Position numbers and translations under genes: made by a program | Shown here: one piece after another, positions 41,130 to 49,802 of the stretch | Numbering within the stretch: position 1 is the first letter of the stretch | Layout: every line of letters begins with the position of its first letter | DNA from: CBDDIP01 sp965229005 | GTDB lineage: Bacteria > Actinomycetota > Acidimicrobiia > Acidimicrobiales > Ilumatobacteraceae | Direction of reading: 5' to 3' | Assembly: GCA_965229005.1 (NCBI GenBank) | Contig: CBDDIP010000001.1 | Span: 1,296,393 to 1,360,392, forward strand | Length of the DNA: 64,000 bases | The notes under the pieces: model-generated | Seen by the model: only the letters and a program-made list of their open reading frames with translations | What the model was told of the DNA's origin: nothing | The model's database searches: none

Positions 41130-42041
41130 TCAGTGGGGTTGCTCGGACGGCGCGTCGCTGGCTTCGAAGGCCCGAGTGACGTCGTCGTAGGTGAGCGCCG
41201 GTTCGTCCGCCGCGGGCGCCGGCGTGCGCCGGTAGGTGTTCTCGGCGCGCCAGTTCGGCGTGAACTTCTTGAAGAAGTACCAGACCACCACGGCCCAGAG
41301 GAACACCGAGCCGCCGATCTTCATGATCGCCCCGGCCACTTGCTGGTCCTCGGTGATGCTCACGTTCCACACCCGCACCGGTTGGCGGTAGTGCTTGTAG
41401 ACGACGCCCTCGGCGAACGTCAGCCACCCGGCAGGAATGGTCGGCACGACGCTCTGGAGGAACAGGTAGATCGGCTTGGCGGCGTCGCTGATGCGCATCT
41501 CGGCGAACGGCCCGACCACCGGCATCCACATCAGCAACGCGGTCAGCACCACCATCAGGTGCACGAGGTAGTGCAGCGGCGCGCTCTCCGTCGCCGTGTT
41601 GACGACGCCCGGGATGTGCGTGACGATCACCGCCGCGTTGAACACCAACCCGGCGACCACGGGCTTGGTGAGGAACGAGATCACCCGGTACGTGCGGCCG
41701 TTGCCGATGAGGATCCGCAGCAACCACTCGGGCGTCGCCAGGAGCACCAGCGGCGGCATGAAGTAGCTGAGCATCATGTGCTGCAGCATGTGCACCGAGT
41801 ACAGGTACGTCTCACCGATCTGGTGGATCGGCCACGTGCTCGCAGCGAACAGCAGCACCATCGCCCCGGCGAAGCAGCAGACGTGACGACGGGTGACCAC
41901 CGGCTGACCCGGCTGCACCGCGTGCGGCCCGATGACGCGCACCATGTACACGTACGCGCCGATCAAGAAGGCGACGAGGACGTAGACCTCCGGGTTGGCC
42001 TGGAACCTCCACGGATCGGCGAAGGTCGCGGCCGCGATCAT
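41130..42041 (-). CDS. ctaG: CtaG/caa3-type cytochrome oxidase assembly factor
   Basis: A 303-residue integral membrane protein with about seven helices. It resembles the Caa3_CtaG family: VARCH-free N-terminus, then TWPIHQIGETYLYSVHMLQHMMLSYFMPPLVLL, in which the His residues (SVHMLQHM) are the conserved possible copper ligands, and HIPGVVNTATESAPLHYLVH. Bacillus-type CtaG helps CuB insertion into subunit I. It lies 21 bp after the subunit IV gene and 5 bp before an ABC ATPase gene. The cytoplasmic C-terminal tail is Pro/Ala/Glu-rich. Confidence 0.82.
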   Translation of the reverse strand: MIAAATFADPWRFQANPEVYVLVAFLIGAYVYMVRVIGPHAVQPGQPVVTRRHVCCFAGAMVLLFAASTWPIHQIGETYLYSVHMLQHMMLSYFMPPLVLLATPEWLLRILIGNGRTYRVISFLTKPVVAGLVFNAAVIVTHIPGVVNTATESAPLHYLVHLMVVLTALLMWMPVVGPFAEMRISDAAKPIYLFLQSVVPTIPAGWLTFAEGVVYKHYRQPVRVWNVSITEDQQVAGAIMKIGGSVFLWAVVVWYFFKKFTPNWRAENTYRRTPAPAADEPALTYDDVTRAFEASDAPSEQPH

Positions 42042-42062
42042 CCGAGATCCGTCATGAGGTCG

Positions 42063-42407
42063 TCAGGAGCCGGAGAAGAACTTGAACGTGAAGAGCGCCA
42101 GCACGTACACGAACACGGCCAGCCCGAGGCCGGAGTAGAAGAGGTAGCCGAACAGCTTGTTGTCCGTCTTCAGGTGCATGAACAGCAACACGACGGTGAA
42201 GAACTTGATCACCATCAAGCCGAGCAGCACGGGCAGGAAGGCCGCGCCGAAGTCGACCCAGTAGGTCGACGTCTCGATCGCCGTCATCACGGCGAGCGCC
42301 CCGGCGACGCCCATGTAGTAGCCCATCGACTTGTGCTCGTGGACGTGCTCGTCGTGCGCGTCATACCCGTCAGCGGCGTGGTCGACGTGTTCGGTGGCGG
42401 TGCTCAT
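42063..42407 (-). CDS. ctaF: Cytochrome c oxidase subunit IV
   Basis: A 114-residue protein with a His/Asp-rich N-terminus and three membrane helices (about 30-50, 54-78, 86-108). The phrase VIKFFTVVLLFMHLKTDNKLFGYLFYSGL is the signature of bacterial COX IV (small subunit). It lies 10 bp after subunit III and before ctaG. The His-rich start (HVDHAADGYDAHDEHVHEHK) could bind metal, a feature also seen in subunit III here. Confidence 0.85.
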   Translation of the reverse strand: MSTATEHVDHAADGYDAHDEHVHEHKSMGYYMGVAGALAVMTAIETSTYWVDFGAAFLPVLLGLMVIKFFTVVLLFMHLKTDNKLFGYLFYSGLGLAVFVYVLALFTFKFFSGS

Positions 42408-42417
42408 GGCTGCGACC

Positions 42418-43044
42418 TCATGCCGGGATCAGGTAGACGAGGGTGAAGATCAGGATCCAGACGATGTCGACGAAGTGCCAGTAGAGCCCGATGAGCTCGA
42501 CCACTTCGGCCTTGTCGCCAGGCACCTTGCTGCGCGAGACGATGCCGACGAGCGCCATCAGCATCACGATGCCGACGCTGACGTGAACCCCGTGGAACCC
42601 GGTCAGCGTGAAGAAGCTCGAGCTGAACAGGCTGGTCGTGAAGCCCATGCCCTCGTGGTAGAAGGACGTGAACTCGTAGACCTGCGCGCCGACGAACGTG
42701 GCGCCGAGCAGCGCGGTGATCGACAGCCACACCTTCGTGCTGCGGTCGTCCTTCTGCTGCGCAGCCGAGACGGCCAGCACCATCGTCAACGAGCTCATCA
42801 GCAGCACGAAGCTGGAGACCGACGTCAACGGGATGTCCCACAGCTGGTCGGGGCCGACCTTGCCGTTGTCGCGACCGCGATAGAGCATGTACGTGGAGAT
42901 CAGGCCACCGAACAGCAGGCACTCGCTGCCGAGGAACAGCCACATCGCCAGCTTGTTGTTGCTCAGCCCGGTGCTGCTGTGCATCACCGGATGTTCGTCG
43001 TGGGCGTCGTGCGCCCCGGGTTCGTGCACAGCGGTGTCAGCCAA
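42418..43044 (-). CDS. ctaE: Cytochrome c oxidase subunit III
   Basis: A 208-residue COX III with five predicted helices and motifs LSNNKLAMWLFLGSECLLFGGLISTYM, YEFTSFYHEGMGFTTSLFSSSFFTLTGFHGVHVSVGI and VELIGLYWHFVDIVWILIFTLVYLI. The start is set at TTG 43044 (then ADTAVHEPGAHDAHDEH), giving an overlap of 8 bp with the end of subunit I. A GTG five codons later is the alternative. The N-terminus contains several His and Asp residues. Confidence 0.9.
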   Translation of the reverse strand: MADTAVHEPGAHDAHDEHPVMHSSTGLSNNKLAMWLFLGSECLLFGGLISTYMLYRGRDNGKVGPDQLWDIPLTSVSSFVLLMSSLTMVLAVSAAQQKDDRSTKVWLSITALLGATFVGAQVYEFTSFYHEGMGFTTSLFSSSFFTLTGFHGVHVSVGIVMLMALVGIVSRSKVPGDKAEVVELIGLYWHFVDIVWILIFTLVYLIPA

Positions 43045-45046
43045 CGGACGCCAGCTCCTTGCTCGGGCCCGCATCGTCGGACGGCGGGTCGAAGTCGGCA
43101 TCGTCGGCCACCGACGGTTCGAGCGCCCAGCCGAACATGGCGAGGATGAGGATCAGCACGCCGGCAACCGCCATCACCTTGGCGAAGATCACGCCGTAGG
43201 CGATGATCGGCAGCGCGAACGCCAGCACGATCGGCCAGTACGACGGCGACGGCATGTGGATGTGCGTATCGGCGTTGGCTTCCTGCTCGGCGAGCAGCTC
43301 CTCGGCGGTCTTCACCTTGACGAGGCGCGGCCCCGCGTCGGTGTCGACCTCCTCGTACTTGCGGTGGAAGAACTCGTCGAGTGCGTGCACCGTCGGGATC
43401 GCGTCGAAGTTGTGCTCCTTCGGCGGGCTGTGCGTCATCCACTCCAGGCTGCGGGCATCCCACGGATCGAGCGGCGCCTTGGCGCCCTTGCGGGTGGTGA
43501 CCACGACGTTGACGAGGAACAGGAAGATGCCGATGCCCAGGATGTACGACCCCACCGTGGCAACCGTGTTCCAGAACTCGAGGTTGAAGAAGCCGTCACC
43601 GGTGCGGTCGGTGTAGTACACGACCATGCGCCGCGGCTGGCCCTGCAGACCAAGGATGTGCATCGGGCCGAACGTCATGTTCATGCCGATGACCATCAGC
43701 CAGAAGTTCCACCGGCCGATCTTCTCGCTGAGGAGCTTCCCGAAGATCTTCGGCCACCAGTAGTAGAAGCCGGCGAAGATGCCGAACACGGCACCGCCGA
43801 ACAGCACGTAGTGGAAGTGGGCGACGATGTAGTACGTGTCGGTCTGCTGCGTGTCGCTCGGCGACACCGAGTGGGTGACGCCGGACAGACCACCGATGGT
43901 GAACTCGACGATGAGGCCGATGGCGAAGAGCATCGCGGTGGTGAAGCGCAACTTGCCGCCCCACATCGTGAGCGTCCAGTTGACGATCTTCACGCCGGTG
44001 GGGATGGCGATGAGCATCGTGCTCACCGAGAACACCGCGACGCTGACCGGGCCGAGGCCGCTGGCGAACATGTGGTGGGCCCACACGCCCCAGCCGACGA
44101 AGCCGATGGCCGCGCCGCTGAAGACGACGAACTTGTAGCCGAACAACGGCTTGCGGCTGAACACCGGCAGCACTTCGCTGACGATGCCGAAGCTGGGCAA
44201 GATCAGGATGTACACCTCTGGGTGTCCGAAGATCCAGAACAGGTGCTGCCAGAGCAATGGGTCGGCACCTGCTTGCACGTTGAAGAACTGAGCGCCGAAC
44301 TCTCGCTGGAAGGTGAGCAGGAACAGCGCCACGGTGATCACCGGGATGGCGAACACGAGGAGGAACTGCACCACCAGGATCATCCAGGTGAAGATCGGCA
44401 TCTTCATCAGGCTCATGCCCGGGGCACGCATGTTGAGGATGGTGACGATCAGGTTCAGCGCACCGGTCAGTGAGGCGATGCCGGTGATCTGCAGACCGAG
44501 CGACCAGAAGTCCACACCGTGGCTTGGCGAGAACAGGGCGTTGGCGTTCGGCTGGTACATGAACCAGCCGCCGTCAGCAGCGCCGCCGAGGATCCAGGAC
44601 GTGTTCAGGAAGATGCCGCCGAAGAGGAAGCACCAGAAGCCGAACGCGTTCATGCGTGGGAAGGCGACGTCGCGCGCACCGATCTGCAGTGGCACGAAGT
44701 AGTTGGCCCACGCTGCGGCCATCGGCATGACGAAGAGGAACACCATCGTCGTCGCGTGCATGGTGAACATCTCGTTGTAGAGACCGGCGCTGAGGAACGT
44801 GTTGTCCGGCTGGGCCAGCTGCGTGCGGATCAGCAGTGCTTCGATGCCGCCGACGAGGAAGAAGAACATCGCCACGACGCCGTACATGATGCCGAGCTTC
44901 TTGTGGTCGACCGTGAACAGCCACGACTTCCAACCGGTGGAAGCAACGGGACGGCGGAACGAACCGAGGGCCTGGCTGTTGGTGACGGTGGCCGAGCCGC
45001 CAGTGAGGGCGAGGGCCGGGGTCGAGGGGCGTTCGATGATGGCCAT
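43037..45046 (-). CDS. ctaD: Cytochrome c oxidase subunit I (caa3-type)
   Basis: A 669-residue haem-copper oxidase core. All ligands are present: low-spin haem His97 (MHATTM) and His412; CuB His275 with crosslink Tyr279 (GHPEVYILILP) and His324/325 (WAHHMF); haem a3 His410 (VAHFHYV). Proton-channel features include the conserved Asn/Asp region near 120-140. The C-terminal 120 residues add a soluble part (DPWDARSLEWMTHSPP) and a pair of helices. It is the functional counterpart of the ligand-less paralogue encoded at 48063-49709. Confidence 0.97.
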   Translation of the reverse strand: MAIIERPSTPALALTGGSATVTNSQALGSFRRPVASTGWKSWLFTVDHKKLGIMYGVVAMFFFLVGGIEALLIRTQLAQPDNTFLSAGLYNEMFTMHATTMVFLFVMPMAAAWANYFVPLQIGARDVAFPRMNAFGFWCFLFGGIFLNTSWILGGAADGGWFMYQPNANALFSPSHGVDFWSLGLQITGIASLTGALNLIVTILNMRAPGMSLMKMPIFTWMILVVQFLLVFAIPVITVALFLLTFQREFGAQFFNVQAGADPLLWQHLFWIFGHPEVYILILPSFGIVSEVLPVFSRKPLFGYKFVVFSGAAIGFVGWGVWAHHMFASGLGPVSVAVFSVSTMLIAIPTGVKIVNWTLTMWGGKLRFTTAMLFAIGLIVEFTIGGLSGVTHSVSPSDTQQTDTYYIVAHFHYVLFGGAVFGIFAGFYYWWPKIFGKLLSEKIGRWNFWLMVIGMNMTFGPMHILGLQGQPRRMVVYYTDRTGDGFFNLEFWNTVATVGSYILGIGIFLFLVNVVVTTRKGAKAPLDPWDARSLEWMTHSPPKEHNFDAIPTVHALDEFFHRKYEEVDTDAGPRLVKVKTAEELLAEQEANADTHIHMPSPSYWPIVLAFALPIIAYGVIFAKVMAVAGVLILILAMFGWALEPSVADDADFDPPSDDAGPSKELASVG

Positions 45047-45049
45047 CTG

Positions 45050-46291
45050 TTACATCCGCTCTTTGAGGTAGGAGATGAGCTGATCGATCTGGTCGTCGGT
45101 GAGGTTCAGGTTGGGCATGCCGCGGTACAACCCGTTGCTCGCCTCGAGGTTGTTCGGATCGGCGTACATCGGCTTCTTGGCCGGTGCGTTGCGCAACCAC
45201 TCGCGCAGGTCGACCTCGTTGAAGCACTCGGCGGTGACGCCCTTCAGGTACATCGCCCCGAAGTCGGCCGGCTTGGCTTCGCGCAGGTTCTGCTTGCAGT
45301 CCTCGGTGAGGAGGTCCCACGTGGCGCCGGCGAAGGTGGTGCGAGTCATCAGGTTGGTCAGGTTCGGCGCAGCGCCAGACACGAGGTTGTTCTCCGGGGC
45401 GGCGAGCACCGGGGTGCCGTCGGCACGAGTGAGGCCGTTCACCTGGTGGCAGCGCGAGCACTGGTTGACGAACTGGCTCTCACCGGCGACGGCGAGCTCG
45501 TCGGTGGGCTTCGTGTACGGCGCCAGCTGGTTGGTGACCCAGGCGCTGAAGTCGTCGGGGTACAGCGCGACGGCGTCCATGCGCATGCGGGCGTGACTGA
45601 GGCCGCAGAACTCGGTGCACTGCCCGGCGTAGATGCCGGGCGAATCGGCTTCCATGCGCAGTGTGTGCACCCGACCCGGCACAGCGTCGCGCTTGCCGTT
45701 GAGCTTCGGGATCCAGTAGCTGTGGATCACGTCGCGGCTGGTGATGTTGAGGATGAACCGCGTGTTCGTCGGCAGCACGAGCTCGCCACTGGTGACGATC
45801 GGGTCGGGGATGACGATCTCGTTGCCCGCCATGTCGTGACACGTCTGTGCGGGGTAGTCGTACTCCCACCACCACTGCTGGCCGGTGACGTTGACGACGC
45901 AATCCGAGTCGCTCGTCTTGGCCAGCTTGAGCACGGTGCTCACGGTCGGCACGCCGACGGCGACGAGGATCAGCGCCGGCAGGATGGTGAGGGCGATCTC
46001 CAATGCCGGCTTGCCGTGCGTCTGCTCGGGCATCTCCTGGCCACGATCGCGGAAGCGAACGACCACGTAGATCACCACGACGAAGACGATCACGAGGACG
46101 ATGCCGGCGATGAGGAACACCCACCACTGCAGGTCCTGGATCTCCTGGGCGTTCTCGCCGGCGGGCTTCCACGTGTCCTGCGGCGCGTTCTTGGCGCAGC
46201 CGGTCAGCAGCGCACCGAGCGCGACGACGGCGGCGGCCAACGGCCAACGGGGGAAACGGCTTGGCATGCGGGGGGCTCCGGACTGGCTCAT
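45050..46291 (-). CDS. ctaC: Cytochrome c oxidase subunit II with fused cytochrome c domain
   Basis: A 413-residue lipoprotein (lipobox LLTGC, Cys32). It has two helices (55-80, 97-122), a cupredoxin CuA domain with His190, Cys225, Glu227, Cys229, His233 and Met236 (GQCTEFCGLSHARM), then a cytochrome c domain with CSRCH (278-282) and likely Met392 in GLYRGMPNL. This is the caa3 arrangement, so electrons can arrive from an external cytochrome or directly. The cytochrome domain holds an insertion of about 45 residues (300-350) including extra Cys332 and Cys356, unusual for a small c domain. Confidence 0.94.
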   Translation of the reverse strand: MSQSGAPRMPSRFPRWPLAAAVVALGALLTGCAKNAPQDTWKPAGENAQEIQDLQWWVFLIAGIVLVIVFVVVIYVVVRFRDRGQEMPEQTHGKPALEIALTILPALILVAVGVPTVSTVLKLAKTSDSDCVVNVTGQQWWWEYDYPAQTCHDMAGNEIVIPDPIVTSGELVLPTNTRFILNITSRDVIHSYWIPKLNGKRDAVPGRVHTLRMEADSPGIYAGQCTEFCGLSHARMRMDAVALYPDDFSAWVTNQLAPYTKPTDELAVAGESQFVNQCSRCHQVNGLTRADGTPVLAAPENNLVSGAAPNLTNLMTRTTFAGATWDLLTEDCKQNLREAKPADFGAMYLKGVTAECFNEVDLREWLRNAPAKKPMYADPNNLEASNGLYRGMPNLNLTDDQIDQLISYLKERM

Positions 46292-47469
46292 GGCACGTTG
46301 ATCAGGATCTCTTGGCCGTCGACACCGGGGACGACGATCTTGTAGTCATCTTCGGTCCCCAGCGAGGACTTTGGGAACTTGAGCGTCATCAACGTCTGAC
46401 TGCCTTCCTCGAGGAGGCTCGTGCAGGCAACCGGCTCTTCGACGATCTTGGTGCCGTCGGCGTCGACCGTCGTGAACTTGCCGTACTGCACGGTGAACCG
46501 GTGCGGCTCGCTGTCGAGGTTGCGGAACAGCACGTTGGTCGGGTTCGAGCGCACGATCGGGAACGGGTACTTGCTCAGATCGACCGGCTTCGAGCGACCC
46601 TGCAGGTACACGTTGAGCTTGCCGTCCTCGAGCACGACCGTCGCCGCGACGGACGCCTTCGCGGCCACCGTCTGCGAGGCCCGCTTGTCGATCTCGTGCA
46701 GCTCGTGGTCGTCGCTCTCCCCGGCCTGCTCGCAGATCTCCTTGTTGAACTCGCCGGACGTCGTCGGGTACTCGGTGATCTCGCGCTGGCCGTCGATGGC
46801 CATCACGGCGCCGGTGCTGACGATGCCGAGCGCAGCCACGGTGCACACGCCGGCGATGATGCTCTTCTTCAGGCCCGGCTTGAGCGCGACGATGAAGCCG
46901 ACGACGAGGATCGCCGCGCCGACCATCCCGAACGCCACCGGGCCCTGTGCCTTGTCGACCCACAGCATGATCCGTGAGAACGAGTAGATGATCACGCCGA
47001 GCCCGAGGGCGGCGATCATCGGGAACTCCAGCGGGTGCAGCACGCGCTTGCGCAGCCCGGCGTTGTAGGCGGGGTCGGCCGAGGCGCGCTCGCTCCACGA
47101 CTGCACCATCCACTCGACACCGGCGGCGAGCAGCACGACGACGCCCGCCTTGAACACGATCGGCTTGGTCTCCGAACCGACGGCCAGCAGGCCGGCGCCG
47201 ACAGCGGTGACGAGCGGCCACATGCTGCGACCGACGGGGCGCTGTGCAGCGGCCGAGCGATCGCCGGCGCCCTCCTGCATCGCCGAGACGTTGCCGTCAC
47301 GGGTGAAGAAGTTGATCCCGGCGAGGAACATGAAGGCGAGCATCGTGCCGAGCAGGCCGATCGTGCCCGTGAGCCCGACTGCGCCGCCGTTGGTGACGCC
47401 GAAGACGATCGCGCCGACGAGTGACAGGACGCTGGCGCCGAGGAAGAGTTTGGTTCCGGTGGTGAACAC
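46288..47469 (-). CDS. Oxidase-operon membrane protein of unknown function with a cupredoxin-like outer domain
   Basis: A 393-residue protein with about seven predicted helices (5-25, 33-53, 84-98, 105-120, 150-170, 178-197, 203-225) and an extracytoplasmic C-terminal domain of about 165 residues. That domain is beta-rich: NPTNVLFRNLDSEPHRFTVQYG resembles cupredoxin strands, with His323, Cys349 and Met361 as possible metal ligands. It is coupled to ctaC by an ATGA overlap and follows the subunit III-like gene by 12 bp. I do not recognise the family. Position suggests oxidase assembly or copper handling. Confidence 0.75.
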   Translation of the reverse strand: MFTTGTKLFLGASVLSLVGAIVFGVTNGGAVGLTGTIGLLGTMLAFMFLAGINFFTRDGNVSAMQEGAGDRSAAAQRPVGRSMWPLVTAVGAGLLAVGSETKPIVFKAGVVVLLAAGVEWMVQSWSERASADPAYNAGLRKRVLHPLEFPMIAALGLGVIIYSFSRIMLWVDKAQGPVAFGMVGAAILVVGFIVALKPGLKKSIIAGVCTVAALGIVSTGAVMAIDGQREITEYPTTSGEFNKEICEQAGESDDHELHEIDKRASQTVAAKASVAATVVLEDGKLNVYLQGRSKPVDLSKYPFPIVRSNPTNVLFRNLDSEPHRFTVQYGKFTTVDADGTKIVEEPVACTSLLEEGSQTLMTLKFPKSSLGTEDDYKIVVPGVDGQEILINVP

Positions 47470-47481
47470 GTTGCTCCAGCC

Positions 47482-48063
47482 CTACTTCGTCACGTAGACG
47501 ACGAACCACAGCCCGGCATAGGCAGCGGCGAGGAAGTACCAGTACATGGCATGCGCGGCGACGATCTCGCGATCGGTGGTGCGACCACCGAGGTAGCGGA
47601 ACGCAGTGACGAGGCTGAACGCGATGCCGATGACGGTGAGGAAGACGAACGTGCCGGTGAGCGCGTAGAACATCGCCCCGAAGGCGCTGCCGGCGACCGG
47701 CACCTTCATCTGCGAGTACACGTACGCCTGGCTGTTGACCACGGCCAGACCGAGCAGCGCCGTGAGCCCCAGGGCCACGCCGGTGTGCGGCTTGTCGTTG
47801 CGTCGCGCCGAGTAGACGGCCCACTGACCGAACACGCAGATCGGGATGAAGGCGAGCAGCATCACGTTCGTCGGCACTTCGGGGATGGTGACCTTCTTCG
47901 GCACCCAGCGACCGTCGACGCCGGAGATGGCGTCGTCGCGGAAGCGGAGCCACAGGGCGAACATGCCGAACATGAGCGCCGAGCCGGCGGCGCAGATCAG
48001 CGCGGTGCCGACGAAGACCTGACGGCGCGGCGCCGGAGCAGGAGCGGCGGGCAGGGCGAGCAT
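47482..48063 (-). CDS. Haem-copper oxidase subunit III-like protein
   Basis: A 193-residue membrane protein with about five helices, similar in layout to COX III but divergent from the neighbour ctaE. It keeps AVYSARRNDKPHTGVALGLTALLGLAVVNSQAYVY, FGAMFYALTGTFVFLTVIGIAFSLVTAFRYLGG and AAHAMYWYFLAAAYAGLWFVVYV, the place of the normal HxxGLYWHFVD motif being AAHAMYWYFLA. Its ATG overlaps the stop of the ligand-less subunit I paralogue (TGATG), so both are surely made together. Confidence 0.8.
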   Translation of the reverse strand: MLALPAAPAPAPRRQVFVGTALICAAGSALMFGMFALWLRFRDDAISGVDGRWVPKKVTIPEVPTNVMLLAFIPICVFGQWAVYSARRNDKPHTGVALGLTALLGLAVVNSQAYVYSQMKVPVAGSAFGAMFYALTGTFVFLTVIGIAFSLVTAFRYLGGRTTDREIVAAHAMYWYFLAAAYAGLWFVVYVTK

Positions 48064-49709
48064 CAGGCGGTTCCCCCGGGCTTGAGATCGATGAGCGGCT
48101 CAGCCGACGCAACGGTGTGCACCTCGGCGAAGTTGTCGGCCGGTGCCGGCGACGAGGTCGCCCACTCCAGCGTCTGACCGTTCCACGGGTCGTCGCCGGC
48201 CGCATCGGCAGCGTCGCTCGACGTGAACGTCTTCAACGCCAGGCCGATGAAGGCCAGCACGGTGAGGGCCATCAGCCCGTGGCCGACGCCGGAGAGCACG
48301 TTCCACAACTGGTGCGGGCCGCTGTAATCCGGGTAGTCGGCAGCGGTGACGGCGTTGGTGAGCACGCCGCCGGCCTGCTTGGCGAACCCGGCGATGACGT
48401 ACGGCAGCGCGGCGAGGACGGTGGCGATGAAGCCCAAGCCGGCGAGCGGCAGGGTGGCCTTCATCGGCAGGCTGCGGCCCCACAGCTTCGGGCCCCAGTA
48501 GGCGACACCGCCGAGACCGGCGAGCACGCCGCCGTAGACGACGTAGATCCACGACGCCTCTTCGAACACGGTGCCGCCGAGCTGCGCGTCGCCGATGAGG
48601 TACACGGCGTTGGCGGCGATGCCGGTGAGGACCATGCCGGCACCGAGGAAGCCGAACACGAACGGAGCGGAGATCGCCGGGCGACCCTTGCTGAGAGCGA
48701 GCCCGAGCGCACCGAGCACGACGAGACCACCGAGCAACGGCAGCAGGTTGAAGAAGGCGTACGGCACGATGTCGTTGAGCGCCGTGCCGAACGAGGCGTC
48801 GACGATGTCCTTGCGCAGACCGCTGGGGTTCTGCAGCACGCCACCGAGCGCCGCGACGCCGACGAGGCCGACGCCGGAGAAGGCGATGCCGCGCATCGGG
48901 AACCGGCGGCGGGTGGCGGTGGCGACCACTTCAGCGGCGAAGCCGAAGACAGGGATGGCGTAGACGATCGTCTGCGGCTGGGTGAAGCCGAAGCCGATCC
49001 ACTTCATGATCCCGGCGTTGCCCTCGAAGCCGTTGCCGCCGTAGCGGTAGTCGATGTAGGTGTAGATCAGCGTGCCCAGCAGGACGGGCAGGGAGACGAG
49101 CAGCCCGAGCGCGCCGACCAGCACCGACCAGGAGAAGAAGGGCACCCGGCGCATGTTCATGCCCGGAGCGCGGGTGGTGAGGATCGTGGTGGCCACCGAG
49201 ACCGTGGCGGCCAGGAGACCGACGAGCACGAGGATGTGGCCGACCAGGAACAGCGCCACGGCGCGGTGATCGCCGACGTTGGGCCCGCCGTTGCCGAGGA
49301 TGGCGCCGACGACGATGCCCAGGCCGATCAGCCACGACCAGAAGCCGGCGGCAGCAACCCGGGGGAAGGCCAGTGAGCGAGCGCCGACCTGCAACGGCAC
49401 GACGGCCACGGCGACACCGAGCAGCAGCGGTACGAGCGCACCGAAGGTGAGCCCGACGCGGTACAGCGAGAACAGCTGCGGCCAGGCGTCGCGATCGAGC
49501 AGGACGGTGCCGGTGTTGGCCCGCTCGAACCCGAGCAGTGCGGCGACGGCGCCGATGCCGACGAGCGCGAGCAACGACACCCCGATGAAGAGGCGGCCGA
49601 TGCGCTTGTGGTCGGTGGTGGTGACCCAGTCGGACACCGTTGCCAGGCGGCCGGCCGCGCGGGAGTCGCCGACGGGCGCGGCTGCTGCGTGGGTGTCGAT
49701 CGTGGTCAT
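48063..49709 (-). CDS. Degenerate cytochrome oxidase subunit I paralogue lacking haem and copper ligands
   Basis: A 548-residue, about 12-helix protein clearly derived from subunit I: TTDHKRIG, PLQVGARSLAFPRVAAAGFW, TTRAPGMNMRRVPFFSWSVLV, a YWGPKLWG segment, and the tail DPWNGQTLEWATSSPAPADNF match the neighbour ctaD. Yet every metal ligand is gone: His97 becomes Tyr, HPEVY becomes QPQTI, the HH pair becomes LQ, and AHFH becomes ASWI. The frame is intact and the codon pattern normal, so it is under selection, not a pseudogene. It heads the structural part of the operon. ATG 49709 is preferred over an upstream in-frame start. Confidence 0.85.
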   Translation of the reverse strand: MTTIDTHAAAAPVGDSRAAGRLATVSDWVTTTDHKRIGRLFIGVSLLALVGIGAVAALLGFERANTGTVLLDRDAWPQLFSLYRVGLTFGALVPLLLGVAVAVVPLQVGARSLAFPRVAAAGFWSWLIGLGIVVGAILGNGGPNVGDHRAVALFLVGHILVLVGLLAATVSVATTILTTRAPGMNMRRVPFFSWSVLVGALGLLVSLPVLLGTLIYTYIDYRYGGNGFEGNAGIMKWIGFGFTQPQTIVYAIPVFGFAAEVVATATRRRFPMRGIAFSGVGLVGVAALGGVLQNPSGLRKDIVDASFGTALNDIVPYAFFNLLPLLGGLVVLGALGLALSKGRPAISAPFVFGFLGAGMVLTGIAANAVYLIGDAQLGGTVFEEASWIYVVYGGVLAGLGGVAYWGPKLWGRSLPMKATLPLAGLGFIATVLAALPYVIAGFAKQAGGVLTNAVTAADYPDYSGPHQLWNVLSGVGHGLMALTVLAFIGLALKTFTSSDAADAAGDDPWNGQTLEWATSSPAPADNFAEVHTVASAEPLIDLKPGGTA

Positions 49710-49802
49710 AGGCGGAGTGCTCGTTTCGCTTCGGGCGCGCCCTGGCTGCACCCGATGTTCGGCTGCGACATTACCCATAGCCCCCGGCGAGAGCGGAAAT
49801 CC

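Noticed and set aside
48063..49709. Subunit I paralogue regarded as a pseudogene
   Set aside because: No frameshift or internal stop, preserved non-ligand motifs and a coupled downstream start argue for a maintained protein.
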